Shown here one piece after another: positions 42,159 through 49,135 of a stretch of DNA of 64,000 nt. Both the position numbers and the translations under genes were made by a program. The notes under the pieces were generated by a model. It had not been told where the DNA came from. It saw nothing but the letters and a program-made list of their open reading frames with translations, and did no database searches. Each line of letters opens with the position of its first letter. The stretch's first letter is position 1. Origin of the DNA: an uncultured Lentisphaerota bacterium (lineage in GTDB: Bacteria > Verrucomicrobiota > Kiritimatiellia > CAIQIC01); the NCBI GenBank assembly GCA_903889245.1, contig CAISWQ010000044.1, forward strand, positions 78,834 to 142,833, read 5' to 3'.

Positions 42159-42187
42159 CTTATACAGGCCCAGTGCCGGTTTTCCAA
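42159..42187 (-). promoter_or_regulatory. Promoter of the LysE-type gene using a palindrome as -35
   Basis: On the minus strand TTGGAA of the last palindrome (42182–42187), 17 bases and TATAAG (42159–42164, 5 of 6 matches) form a strong promoter-like pair. The ATG is 9 bases after the -10, so the transcript would be almost leaderless. Confidence 0.58.
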
Positions 42188-42260
42188 GAATTGGAAAGGC
42201 AGTCCGCCTGTTTTTCCAAGGTCTGGAACAGCGCACGGAAATTTTTCCCAGCTTTGGAAA
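42181..42260 (+). repeat. Palindrome array, three copies, between divergent genes
   Basis: Cores centred at 42189 (CCAAGAATTGG), 42221 (CCAAGGTCTGG) and 42252 (CCCAGCTTTGG), spaced 32 and 31 bp, between the LysE-type gene and the ROK regulator. Read leftward, the last copy is again the CCAAT variant. Confidence 0.92.
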
Positions 42261-42278
42261 ACACGGACGGCGGCGGGC

Positions 42279-42306
42279 TTGTCGGCGGCGGGAGAGTTGC
42301 TATCAT
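42279..42306 (+). promoter_or_regulatory. Candidate promoter for the ROK regulator, leaderless layout
   Basis: TTGTCG (42279–42284), a 16-base spacer and TATCAT (42301–42306) are followed by 6 bases and then the ATG at 42313, so transcription would begin at or beside the start codon. No convincing Shine-Dalgarno sequence lies before this ATG. Confidence 0.4.
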
Positions 42307-42312
42307 GCGGCC

Positions 42313-43572
42313 ATGAACGCAGTCAAAAAAGCAGCGCCGCTGCCCGCCTATTTCCGGCGGCGCATGAACATGGAAAGTCTGCTGGCCTCGCGGCGCGTGC
42401 TGCGGCTGGTCTATGAAAAAGGTCCGCTGACCCAGGCGGAGGCGGCGCACGCGCTGGACCTCTCGCAGGGCGCGTGCAACCTGCACTTCCAACGGCTCGA
42501 ATACGAGGGCCTGGTCCACGGCCAGCGGCTCGAACCCGAAGGTCGCGGCCGGCCGCGCTTCCGCTGGGAACTCTCGCGTCCGCAAAATGCGACCATCGGG
42601 CTGGTCTGCGATCCGCCGCACCTGTTCGTGCAGATGGAGGATTTCGCCGGGCAGAAACTGTTTTCGCAGGAAACCAATCTCAAGGGCTGCCGCGACCACA
42701 CACAGGTGGCGGAAAAAATGTGCAGCCTTGTCCAGCGCGCCGTCACCGCGGCACAGGAGCGCGACCTGCGGCTGCGCTATGCCTTCGCCGCGTTGCCCGG
42801 TGTGCTCGACCCGAACAGCGGCGCCGTGCGGCGCGCGGTCAACTTCCCGGCACTCGACGGCCTCGACGTGCAGGCGCTGCTGCGCGAAAAGTTCAATCTG
42901 CCCGCGCACGCCAACGGGCTGGGCGTCGCCTATTATTATGGCGAGGCCGCGGATATCCCCGCGCACCACACCGCGCTGGTTATTTACTGGGACCTCGGCC
43001 TCGGCCTCGTGTTCGGACGCAACCGGCAGACCCTCACCGTGCAGGGCGGCGACCGGCACGGGCGCATCCTCTCCGAGCTGGGGCACATCAGCATCGCCGC
43101 CGACGGCCCGCGGTGTCACTGCGGACAGCGCGGCTGCCTCGAGGCCTACGCGGGCGGCTGGGTGCTGCTGCAGCGCTTCGCCAAGTCTGGCGTCCAGACC
43201 TTGGAGGACCTCGCGCAACTGGCGACGGCCGGCAAAAACGGTGTGGATGCGGCGTTGCAAGAAGTCACGCGCCTGCTCGGCCGCAACCTGGCGTGCGCCT
43301 TGCAGATGTTTGGCGTCACGGTGGTGCGCGTCACCGGCCCGCTTGCGCCGGTGTTTGCGCGCGGACAGGCGGCCTTCGTTGAAGGACTGGCGGAAGTCAT
43401 CGGTGCCGAGCGTGCGGCCACCATCCAGGTCGCCGTCAGCCAGGACGTCAGCGACCGCCTGCTGCGTGGTGCAACGCGCGCCGCCCGGCGCGCCTTCATC
43501 TATCCCGACGAGTTTGCGCGGCTCTCGCGCGTCTCCAGCACCTTGCAAGGCCAGCTCCTCGCCGGCGGCTGA
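42313..43572 (+). CDS. ROK-family transcriptional regulator (NagC/Mlc-like)
   Basis: A 419-residue protein. A winged-helix DNA-binding domain at the N-terminus (about 15–80; 'VLRLVYEKGPLTQAEAAHAL') is joined to a ROK sugar-kinase-like domain with the zinc signature C268-x-C270-G-Q-R-G-C275 ('CHCGQRGCLEAYAGG') preceded by 'ELGHISI'. It is probably a sugar-responsive repressor. It is the first gene of the amino-sugar locus, and the likely operator at 43607–43628 lies between it and the structural genes. The ligand is unknown; an amino sugar or its phosphate is likely. Confidence 0.8.
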   Translation: MNAVKKAAPLPAYFRRRMNMESLLASRRVLRLVYEKGPLTQAEAAHALDLSQGACNLHFQRLEYEGLVHGQRLEPEGRGRPRFRWELSRPQNATIGLVCDPPHLFVQMEDFAGQKLFSQETNLKGCRDHTQVAEKMCSLVQRAVTAAQERDLRLRYAFAALPGVLDPNSGAVRRAVNFPALDGLDVQALLREKFNLPAHANGLGVAYYYGEAADIPAHHTALVIYWDLGLGLVFGRNRQTLTVQGGDRHGRILSELGHISIAADGPRCHCGQRGCLEAYAGGWVLLQRFAKSGVQTLEDLAQLATAGKNGVDAALQEVTRLLGRNLACALQMFGVTVVRVTGPLAPVFARGQAAFVEGLAEVIGAERAATIQVAVSQDVSDRLLRGATRAARRAFIYPDEFARLSRVSSTLQGQLLAGG

Positions 43573-43606
43573 AGTTTGGCCCTGCCTTACGCGTCAGGCT
43601 GATTAT

Positions 43607-43628
43607 TAATATTGCCCAGGCAAAATTA
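43607..43628. promoter_or_regulatory. Candidate operator upstream of the amino-sugar operon
   Basis: TAATATTGCC-CA-GGCAAAATTA: 10-bp arms that match at 9 positions, AT-rich ends and a GC centre, like NagC/Mlc-type operators in general layout. It lies 34 bases before the first structural gene and just after the ROK regulator gene. Confidence 0.5.
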
Positions 43629-43640
43629 TATTGCTAGTTT

Positions 43641-43656
43641 CTCCTGTCCACAGGAG
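43641..43656 (+). promoter_or_regulatory. Hairpin that covers the ribosome-binding site
   Basis: CTCCTG (43641–43646) pairs with CAGGAG (43651–43656) across a TCCA loop. The 3' arm contains the AGGAG ribosome-binding sequence 5 bases before the ATG at 43662, so folding would hide it. Confidence 0.5.
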
Positions 43657-43661
43657 CAGAT

Positions 43662-45035
43662 ATGAACGACGCAGCGAGAAAACAAGCCGGCGTTTTGGAT
43701 GTGGAATTTCAACCGCTGATGGCGGCGCTGACGCAGGCGCGCGCGGCGGGCGGCAAGGAACAACTTTCCATCGCATGGGAACGCGAGGAGGGTTGCGTGG
43801 CGCGTCATGATTTGCCATTGCCACCCAACGCGGAGACCGACGAAAACTTTTTCCACCTGGCCGAACGCGTGACGAAATTCCTGCTCTGGTCGGCTGGCGG
43901 CTGGAAGCTGCTGCTCGCGGGGCCGGAGAAAATCTGTGCGCGGCTGGCGGCGGATTACGACGCGAAGGGCCGTCGCGCCTTCGATGCCGATTTGATGCAG
44001 CGCGTCTACGGCAAGCCGATGACCGTCGAGCGTCGCGCATTTTCCGGGATGCCAACTGCGCGGGATGCCGCCATGAGCGTCGGCGGCCATCTCGATGGCT
44101 GCCGGCTCGGCTTCGACCTCGGCGCGAGCGACTACAAGATCAGCGCCGTCCGTGAGGGCGAGGTCGTCTTCAGTGAGGAGCTGCCGTGGACGCCGCGCGA
44201 TTACACCGACCCGGAACAGCACTTTCAGAAACTCAACGAGGGTCTCAAGCTGGCAGCGTCCAAGCTGCCGCGCGTGGATGCCATCGGCGGCAGCACGGCC
44301 GGCGTCGTCGTGGCCAACCGCATCATGGTGGCCTCGCTCTTCCGCGCGGTGCCGGCGGAAAAATACGCCGCCGCCCAGGACATCTTCCTGCGCCTGCAGA
44401 AGGAATGGCAGGTGCCGGTGGAAGTCGCCAACGATGGCGATGTGACCGCGCTCGCCGGCGCGATGAGCCTTGGCGTCACCGCGATCCTCGGCGTGGCGAT
44501 GGGCTCGAGCGAGGCCGCCGGCTACCTCGACCGCCGCGGCCGCCTGACCGGCCGTCTGACCGAACTGGCCTTCGCGCCGGTGGACCTCAATCCCGCCGCG
44601 CCGCCAGACGAGTGGTCGGGAGACCTTGGTGTCGGCGTGCAATATTTCTCACAGCAGGCGGTGAACAAGCTGGCGCTGATGGCCGGCATCGTCTTCCCCG
44701 ACAAGCAGCCGCTACCCGAGCGCCTCAAGGAAATCCAAACCCGGATGGCGCGCGGCGATGACACTGCGCGGCAGATTTACGAAGCCATCGGCAAGTATCT
44801 CGGCCACGCCGTGCCGTGGTACCGCGAGTTCTATGATTTCGACCATCTGCTGATTCTTGGCCGTGTGACGAGCGGGCAGGGCGGCGAGATCGTCCTCGAT
44901 GGCGCGAAGAAAATTTTGAAGGCTGACTATCCGGCGCTCGCGGAGCAGGTGAACGTGTTCATGCCGGACGAGAAGGCGCGGCGCGTCGGCCAGTCGGTGG
45001 CCGCCGCCAGCCTGCCGCAATTGAAACGGAGCTGA
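43662..45035 (+). CDS. ROK-like sugar kinase-family protein
   Basis: A 457-residue protein with actin-like/ROK features: phosphate-1 'CRLGFDLGASDYKISAVREG', then 'GGSTAGVVVANRI', 'VEVANDGDVTALAGAMSLG' with the catalytic-type N-D, and 'ILGVAMGSSEAAGYLD'. An N-terminal 140-residue extension and absence of the CxCGxxGC zinc motif set it apart from ordinary ROK kinases. Likely role: phosphorylation of an amino sugar entering the pathway. It is the first structural gene of the operon and carries the operator and the RBS hairpin upstream. Confidence 0.68.
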   Translation: MNDAARKQAGVLDVEFQPLMAALTQARAAGGKEQLSIAWEREEGCVARHDLPLPPNAETDENFFHLAERVTKFLLWSAGGWKLLLAGPEKICARLAADYDAKGRRAFDADLMQRVYGKPMTVERRAFSGMPTARDAAMSVGGHLDGCRLGFDLGASDYKISAVREGEVVFSEELPWTPRDYTDPEQHFQKLNEGLKLAASKLPRVDAIGGSTAGVVVANRIMVASLFRAVPAEKYAAAQDIFLRLQKEWQVPVEVANDGDVTALAGAMSLGVTAILGVAMGSSEAAGYLDRRGRLTGRLTELAFAPVDLNPAAPPDEWSGDLGVGVQYFSQQAVNKLALMAGIVFPDKQPLPERLKEIQTRMARGDDTARQIYEAIGKYLGHAVPWYREFYDFDHLLILGRVTSGQGGEIVLDGAKKILKADYPALAEQVNVFMPDEKARRVGQSVAAASLPQLKRS

Positions 45036-45037
45036 CG

Positions 45038-45892
45038 ATGAAACTGCACCAACCCACCGCTGATGTGTTCGTGCCCGATGGCCTCGCGCCCGAGGCTGCG
45101 CTGCAACGCGTGACGCACCTGGGCATCGGCGCGCACCAGGACGATCTCGAGTTCATGGCGTTCCATGGCATCCTCGCCTGCTACCACAGCGAAAACCAGT
45201 GGTTCGGCGGCGTCACCTGCACCAACGGCGGCGGCAGTTCGCGCACCGGCCCGTATGCGGCTTTCACCGACGAGCAGATGATGGCGATCCGCCGCCACGA
45301 GCAGCGCACCGCCGCGGTCGTCGGTCGCTACGGCGCGATGCTGCAACTCGATTATCCGAGCAGCGCCATCAAGAGCGCGACCGATCCCTCCGTGAAGGAC
45401 GACCTCAAGCAGATCCTCACCGCCGCGCGGCCACAGGTCGTCTACACGCACAACCTCGCCGACAAGCACGACACGCACATCGGCGTCGCCGTCGCCACCA
45501 TCCAGGCGCTGCGCGAACTGCCGCGCGACCGGCGGCCCGAAAAAGTCTGGGGCTGCGAAATCTGGCGCGACCTCGACTGGCTGCCGGACGCCGACAAGGT
45601 ACTGATGGATGTCAGCGCGCACGGCAACCTCGCCGCCGCACTCAACGGCGTCTTCGATTCGCAGATCGCCGGCGGCAAGCGCTATGACCTCGCCACGCAG
45701 GGCCGCCGCCAGGCCAACGCCACCTTCCTCGAATCGCACGCGTGCGACAAGACGACCATGCAGATCTTCGGCATGGACCTGACGCCACTCGTGGCCGACG
45801 AAAAGCTCGACCTGGTCGAGTATGTCTGCGGCTACATCAAAAAATTCAGCGCCGAGGTCCGGCAGAAGCTGGGCAAGCGGCTGGGCAACTAA
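45038..45892 (+). CDS. PIG-L family N-acetyl-sugar deacetylase
   Basis: A 284-residue zinc hydrolase with 'GIGAHQDDLEFMAFHGI': His33, Asp36 and the AHxDD pattern (Gln in place of the usual Pro). 'VVYTHNLADKHDTHIGVA' has the further His ligands. Family members remove N-acetyl groups from GlcNAc conjugates. In this operon it would release acetate from an N-acetylated sugar or sugar phosphate. ATG 45038 follows the ROK-like gene by 2 bases. Confidence 0.8.
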   Translation: MKLHQPTADVFVPDGLAPEAALQRVTHLGIGAHQDDLEFMAFHGILACYHSENQWFGGVTCTNGGGSSRTGPYAAFTDEQMMAIRRHEQRTAAVVGRYGAMLQLDYPSSAIKSATDPSVKDDLKQILTAARPQVVYTHNLADKHDTHIGVAVATIQALRELPRDRRPEKVWGCEIWRDLDWLPDADKVLMDVSAHGNLAAALNGVFDSQIAGGKRYDLATQGRRQANATFLESHACDKTTMQIFGMDLTPLVADEKLDLVEYVCGYIKKFSAEVRQKLGKRLGN

Positions 45893-45919
45893 CGTCAACC
45901 ACCAAACAGGAGAAAGAAG

Positions 45920-47059
45920 ATGCAAGTTGGGTTCTATGGTCACGTCCGGCAGTATCACAACATCAAGAAGGAGCTTGATGCGAACATCGCGCGCGTGCTC
46001 GAGAGCGGTGAGTTTGTGCACGGCCCGATGAACAAGCAGTTCGAGAAGGAATTCGCCGCCTTCTCCGGCACCAAGTACGCGATCCCCTGCGGCAACGGCA
46101 CCGACGCGATCTGGCTGACGCTCATGGCGCTCGGCATCGGCGAGGGCGATGAGGTCATCACCAACGCCAACACCTTCTTCGCCACCGCCGAGGCGATCTG
46201 GATCGCCGGCGCGACCGCCGTGCTGATTGATTGCGACCCGCAGACCAAGTGCCTTGATCCTGCGAAGATCGAGGCCGCCATCACGCGCAAGACCCGCGCG
46301 ATCATCCCCGTCCACCTCTACGGCCAGTGCGCCGACATGCCCGCGATCAAGCAGATCGCCGACAAGCACAAGCTCTGGGTCATCGAGGACAACGCGCAGG
46401 CCATCGACGCCGCCGGCGACACGTTCAAGATCGGCGAGCTCTCCGACGCCGTCTGCACGAGCTTCATCATCCAGAAGAACCTCGGCTGCTTCGGCGACGG
46501 CGGCGCGATCGTCACGAACAACGAGCAGGTCCATCGCGTGACCAAGCTGCTGCGCGCACACGGCTCGCCGGCCCGCAACGTCCACAGCTTTGGTTTCAAC
46601 AGCCGCCTCGACGACCTTCAGGCCGGCGTGCTCTCCGCCAAGCTCAAACACATCCACCAGTGGAACAACAACCGCATCAAGTGGGCCGCGCGCTATACCA
46701 AGGGCCTCAAGGGCGCGAAGAACTTCGACCTGCCCTACGCCAAGCCTGGCTACCGCCACGTCTGGCACCTCTACGTCATCGAGACGAAGAACCCCGCCGA
46801 CCGCGACGGCCTGCTCGATTTCCTCGTCAAGAACGGTATTGACGCCAAGACGCACTACTCGATCGCGATCCACCAGCAAGCCGGTTATCCGTGGGGCAAG
46901 GGCGCCCGCGTCGTCGGCCCGCTGACCAACGCCGAGCGGAACGCGGCGAGCTGCATCAGCCTGCCGATGTTCCCGGAACTGAAGGCCGAGGAAGTGGACT
47001 ACGTCATCGCCAAGTGCCGCGAGTGGGACAAGGCGCAGAAGCAGGACATAGTCGGCTGA
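45920..47059 (+). CDS. DegT/DnrJ/EryC1/StrS aminotransferase
   Basis: A 379-residue PLP enzyme with 'PCGNGTDAIWLTLMALGIG', 'IPVHLYGQCADM', 'VIEDNAQAIDA' and the PLP lysine Lys186 in 'FIIQKNLGCFGDGG', so it is a true aminotransferase, unlike the His-type protein at 2336. It would add or remove an amino group at a keto position of a sugar. With the adjacent Gfo/Idh dehydrogenase it resembles the NtdA/NtdC pair that interconverts a 3-hydroxyl and 3-amino group in kanosamine synthesis; the direction here is unknown. A purine-rich GGAGAAAG precedes the ATG. Confidence 0.82.
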   Translation: MQVGFYGHVRQYHNIKKELDANIARVLESGEFVHGPMNKQFEKEFAAFSGTKYAIPCGNGTDAIWLTLMALGIGEGDEVITNANTFFATAEAIWIAGATAVLIDCDPQTKCLDPAKIEAAITRKTRAIIPVHLYGQCADMPAIKQIADKHKLWVIEDNAQAIDAAGDTFKIGELSDAVCTSFIIQKNLGCFGDGGAIVTNNEQVHRVTKLLRAHGSPARNVHSFGFNSRLDDLQAGVLSAKLKHIHQWNNNRIKWAARYTKGLKGAKNFDLPYAKPGYRHVWHLYVIETKNPADRDGLLDFLVKNGIDAKTHYSIAIHQQAGYPWGKGARVVGPLTNAERNAASCISLPMFPELKAEEVDYVIAKCREWDKAQKQDIVG

Positions 47060-47096
47060 AAGAAGCGGGGCGGTTGCGCCGCGCGGCCGTCCCGCT

Positions 47097-47239
47097 TTTC
47101 CAAGGCTTGGAAAAAAGAATGCGAATTTTTCCAAGCCTTGGAAAAGATCGGATGAAAAGTTCCAGGCCCTGGAAAAGTCGGTGGCAATTTTTTCCAAGGC
47201 CTGGAAAAACGCCGGAAAAATTTTCCAAGCCTTGGAAAA
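47097..47239 (+). repeat. Palindrome array, five copies, before the Gfo/Idh gene
   Basis: Cores centred at 47105, 47136, 47167, 47199 and 47230, spaced 31, 31, 32 and 31 bp. CCAAGGCTTGG and CCAAGCCTTGG are perfect; CCAGGCCCTGG and CCAAGGCCTGG are variants. The array ends directly before the CAGGAG ribosome-binding sequence (47241–47246), leaving no room for a -10 box. Confidence 0.95.
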
Positions 47240-47252
47240 ACAGGAGCACAGC

Positions 47253-48329
47253 ATGAGCAAGACCTACAGCGTCGTCGTCGTCGGGATGGGCAAGCGCGGC
47301 ATGCACCACGCCGCGGCCTTCAACGCGAACCCGCAGTTCAAGGTCACCGGCATCTGCGATATCGATGCCACGCGCCTCGCCGCCGCGGCCGCGAAACTCG
47401 GCAACCCGGCGACGGGCACCGACGCTGGCGCGCTCGCCAAACAGGTGCAGCCCGACGTGTTCTGCTTCTGCACGATGCCGAACCTCCGCACGCCGATGAT
47501 CCAGGCGGGCCTCGCCGCCGGCGCGAAGCTGATCGCGTTCGAGAAGCCCGTCGCGCTCACGAGCGCCGAGCTGCACGCGGTCCGCGATTTGATCCGCGCG
47601 GCTGGCGCGAAGGCGGTCGTCAGTCACCAGCACCGTTACGGCGCGCACTACCAGAAGGTGAAAGAGATCGTCGCGAGCGGCGCGCTTGGCCGCGTCCACA
47701 CGGTCTATGGCACGGCGACCGGCTGGATGACGCACATGCTGTCCCACATGATTGACTACAGTTGCTGGTTCAACGATTATGCACCCGGTGTCTGGGCACT
47801 GGCGCAGGCGGCGGGTCGCGCGAAGCTGGGCGATAATCACCCGTCGCCGGATTACATCGCCGGGTTTGTGCAATTCGCGAACGGCGTCCGCGGCATCTAT
47901 GAGTGCGGCGCGGGCGCGCCCGACCAGCCCGAGGTGGCGAAGTGGTGGGGCAAGAACCGCATCGGCGCGCAGGGCACCGAGGGCTTCGCCGAGGTGCTGA
48001 CCAACGGCGGCTGGCGCGCGGTGACCAAGCGCGGCGGCGCGCAGAGTGGCGAGGGCGCGATGAACTACGACCTGGACATGCCGCCCTACATCGCCGACAT
48101 GGCGGCGTGGCTCGATGACGATGCGCGGGTGCATCCGTGCAACCTCGAGCACGCGTGCCTCGGCGCGGAGATCATGCTGGCGCTGCAGCGGTCGGCGTGC
48201 GAGGGCGGGCAGGTGGCGCTGCCGCTCGTCGGCGGCGCGGATGAGCAGGCGCTGCTGAAGGCGAAGATCGCCGACCGGCCGGTGCTGGTTTCGTGCGAGC
48301 AGAACAAAAAAGAATTCGGGTTGACCTGA
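47253..48329 (+). CDS. Gfo/Idh/MocA-family oxidoreductase
   Basis: A 358-residue NAD(P)-dependent sugar oxidoreductase: 'YSVVVVGMGKRGMHHAAAFN' nucleotide loop, 'CDIDATRLAAAAAKLG', 'LIAFEKPVALTSAELH' with the family's E-K-P, and 'VSHQHRYGAHYQKVKEIV'. It oxidises or reduces a ring hydroxyl. ATG 47253 is chosen because CAGGAG lies 6 bases before it; the frame is open back into the palindrome array only because the array has no stops. Its neighbours suggest an amino-sugar substrate. Confidence 0.83.
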   Translation: MSKTYSVVVVGMGKRGMHHAAAFNANPQFKVTGICDIDATRLAAAAAKLGNPATGTDAGALAKQVQPDVFCFCTMPNLRTPMIQAGLAAGAKLIAFEKPVALTSAELHAVRDLIRAAGAKAVVSHQHRYGAHYQKVKEIVASGALGRVHTVYGTATGWMTHMLSHMIDYSCWFNDYAPGVWALAQAAGRAKLGDNHPSPDYIAGFVQFANGVRGIYECGAGAPDQPEVAKWWGKNRIGAQGTEGFAEVLTNGGWRAVTKRGGAQSGEGAMNYDLDMPPYIADMAAWLDDDARVHPCNLEHACLGAEIMLALQRSACEGGQVALPLVGGADEQALLKAKIADRPVLVSCEQNKKEFGLT

Positions 48330-48331
48330 TT

Positions 48332-49123
48332 ATGGAAGTCATCATCCGTCCCACCAAGCAGGCGGCGATCAAGCTGGCGGCGCAACTCATCGCCAAGTCG
48401 GTGCGCCGCAAGCCGCACTTCGTGCTGGGCCTGGCGACCGGCGCGACGATGGAGGGCGTCTATGACGAGCTCGCGCGGATGCACAGTGCGGAGAAGCTGG
48501 ATTTTTCACGCTGCCACACGTTCAACCTTGATGAGTACGTGGGCGTGCCGCCGGAGAGTCCGTTCTCCTATCACGAGTACATGCGCAAGCACCTGTTCAG
48601 CCGCGTCAACATCCACCCGCTCTGCGCGCACCTGCCCAACGGCATGGCGCCGGACCTCGCCGCCGAGTGCCGCCACTACGAGCACCTGATGCGCGAGGTC
48701 GGCGGCGTTGACCTGCAACTGCTCGGGATCGGGCGCGACGGCCACATCGGCTTCAATGAGCCGCTCTCCGCGCTGCGCTCGCGCACGCGCGAGAAGGCGC
48801 TGACGCCCTCGACGCTCGCGGCGAATGTCAAATTCTTCGGTGGCGACATGGACAAGATGCCGCGCCGCGCCATCACGATGGGCGTCGGCACGATCCTCGA
48901 GGCGCACAACTGCCTGATGCTCGTCACCGGCGACTCCAAGGCCGACATCCTCGCGCGCGCCGTCGAGGGGCCGATCACCTCCATGGTCACCGCGAGCGCG
49001 CTGCAACTGCACCCGCACTGCCAGGTGATCGTGGATGAGGAAGCCGCCGCGAATTTGCAGGGCAAGGACTATTACCGCTGGATTTTCGAGAACGAACCGG
49101 AGTGGGCGCCGTACCGCGCCTGA
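48332..49123 (+). CDS. nagB: Glucosamine-6-phosphate deaminase
   Basis: A 263-residue NagB: 'FVLGLATGATMEGVYDELAR', 'TFNLDEYVGVPPESPFSYHEYM' with the catalytic Asp, 'LGIGRDGHIGFNEP' with the ring-opening His, and 'ITMGVGTILEA'. It converts GlcN-6-phosphate to fructose-6-phosphate and ammonia, linking amino-sugar breakdown to glycolysis. The gene starts 3 bases after the Gfo/Idh stop. Confidence 0.93.
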   Translation: MEVIIRPTKQAAIKLAAQLIAKSVRRKPHFVLGLATGATMEGVYDELARMHSAEKLDFSRCHTFNLDEYVGVPPESPFSYHEYMRKHLFSRVNIHPLCAHLPNGMAPDLAAECRHYEHLMREVGGVDLQLLGIGRDGHIGFNEPLSALRSRTREKALTPSTLAANVKFFGGDMDKMPRRAITMGVGTILEAHNCLMLVTGDSKADILARAVEGPITSMVTASALQLHPHCQVIVDEEAAANLQGKDYYRWIFENEPEWAPYRA

Positions 49124-49135
49124 ACAGGAGCCAAG

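Noticed and set aside
47097..47239. CRISPR array
   Set aside because: Regular spacing of 31–32 bp looked similar at first, but the repeat core is only 11–19 bp and palindromic, copies vary, arrays are scattered, lie in coding regions, and no cas genes are present.
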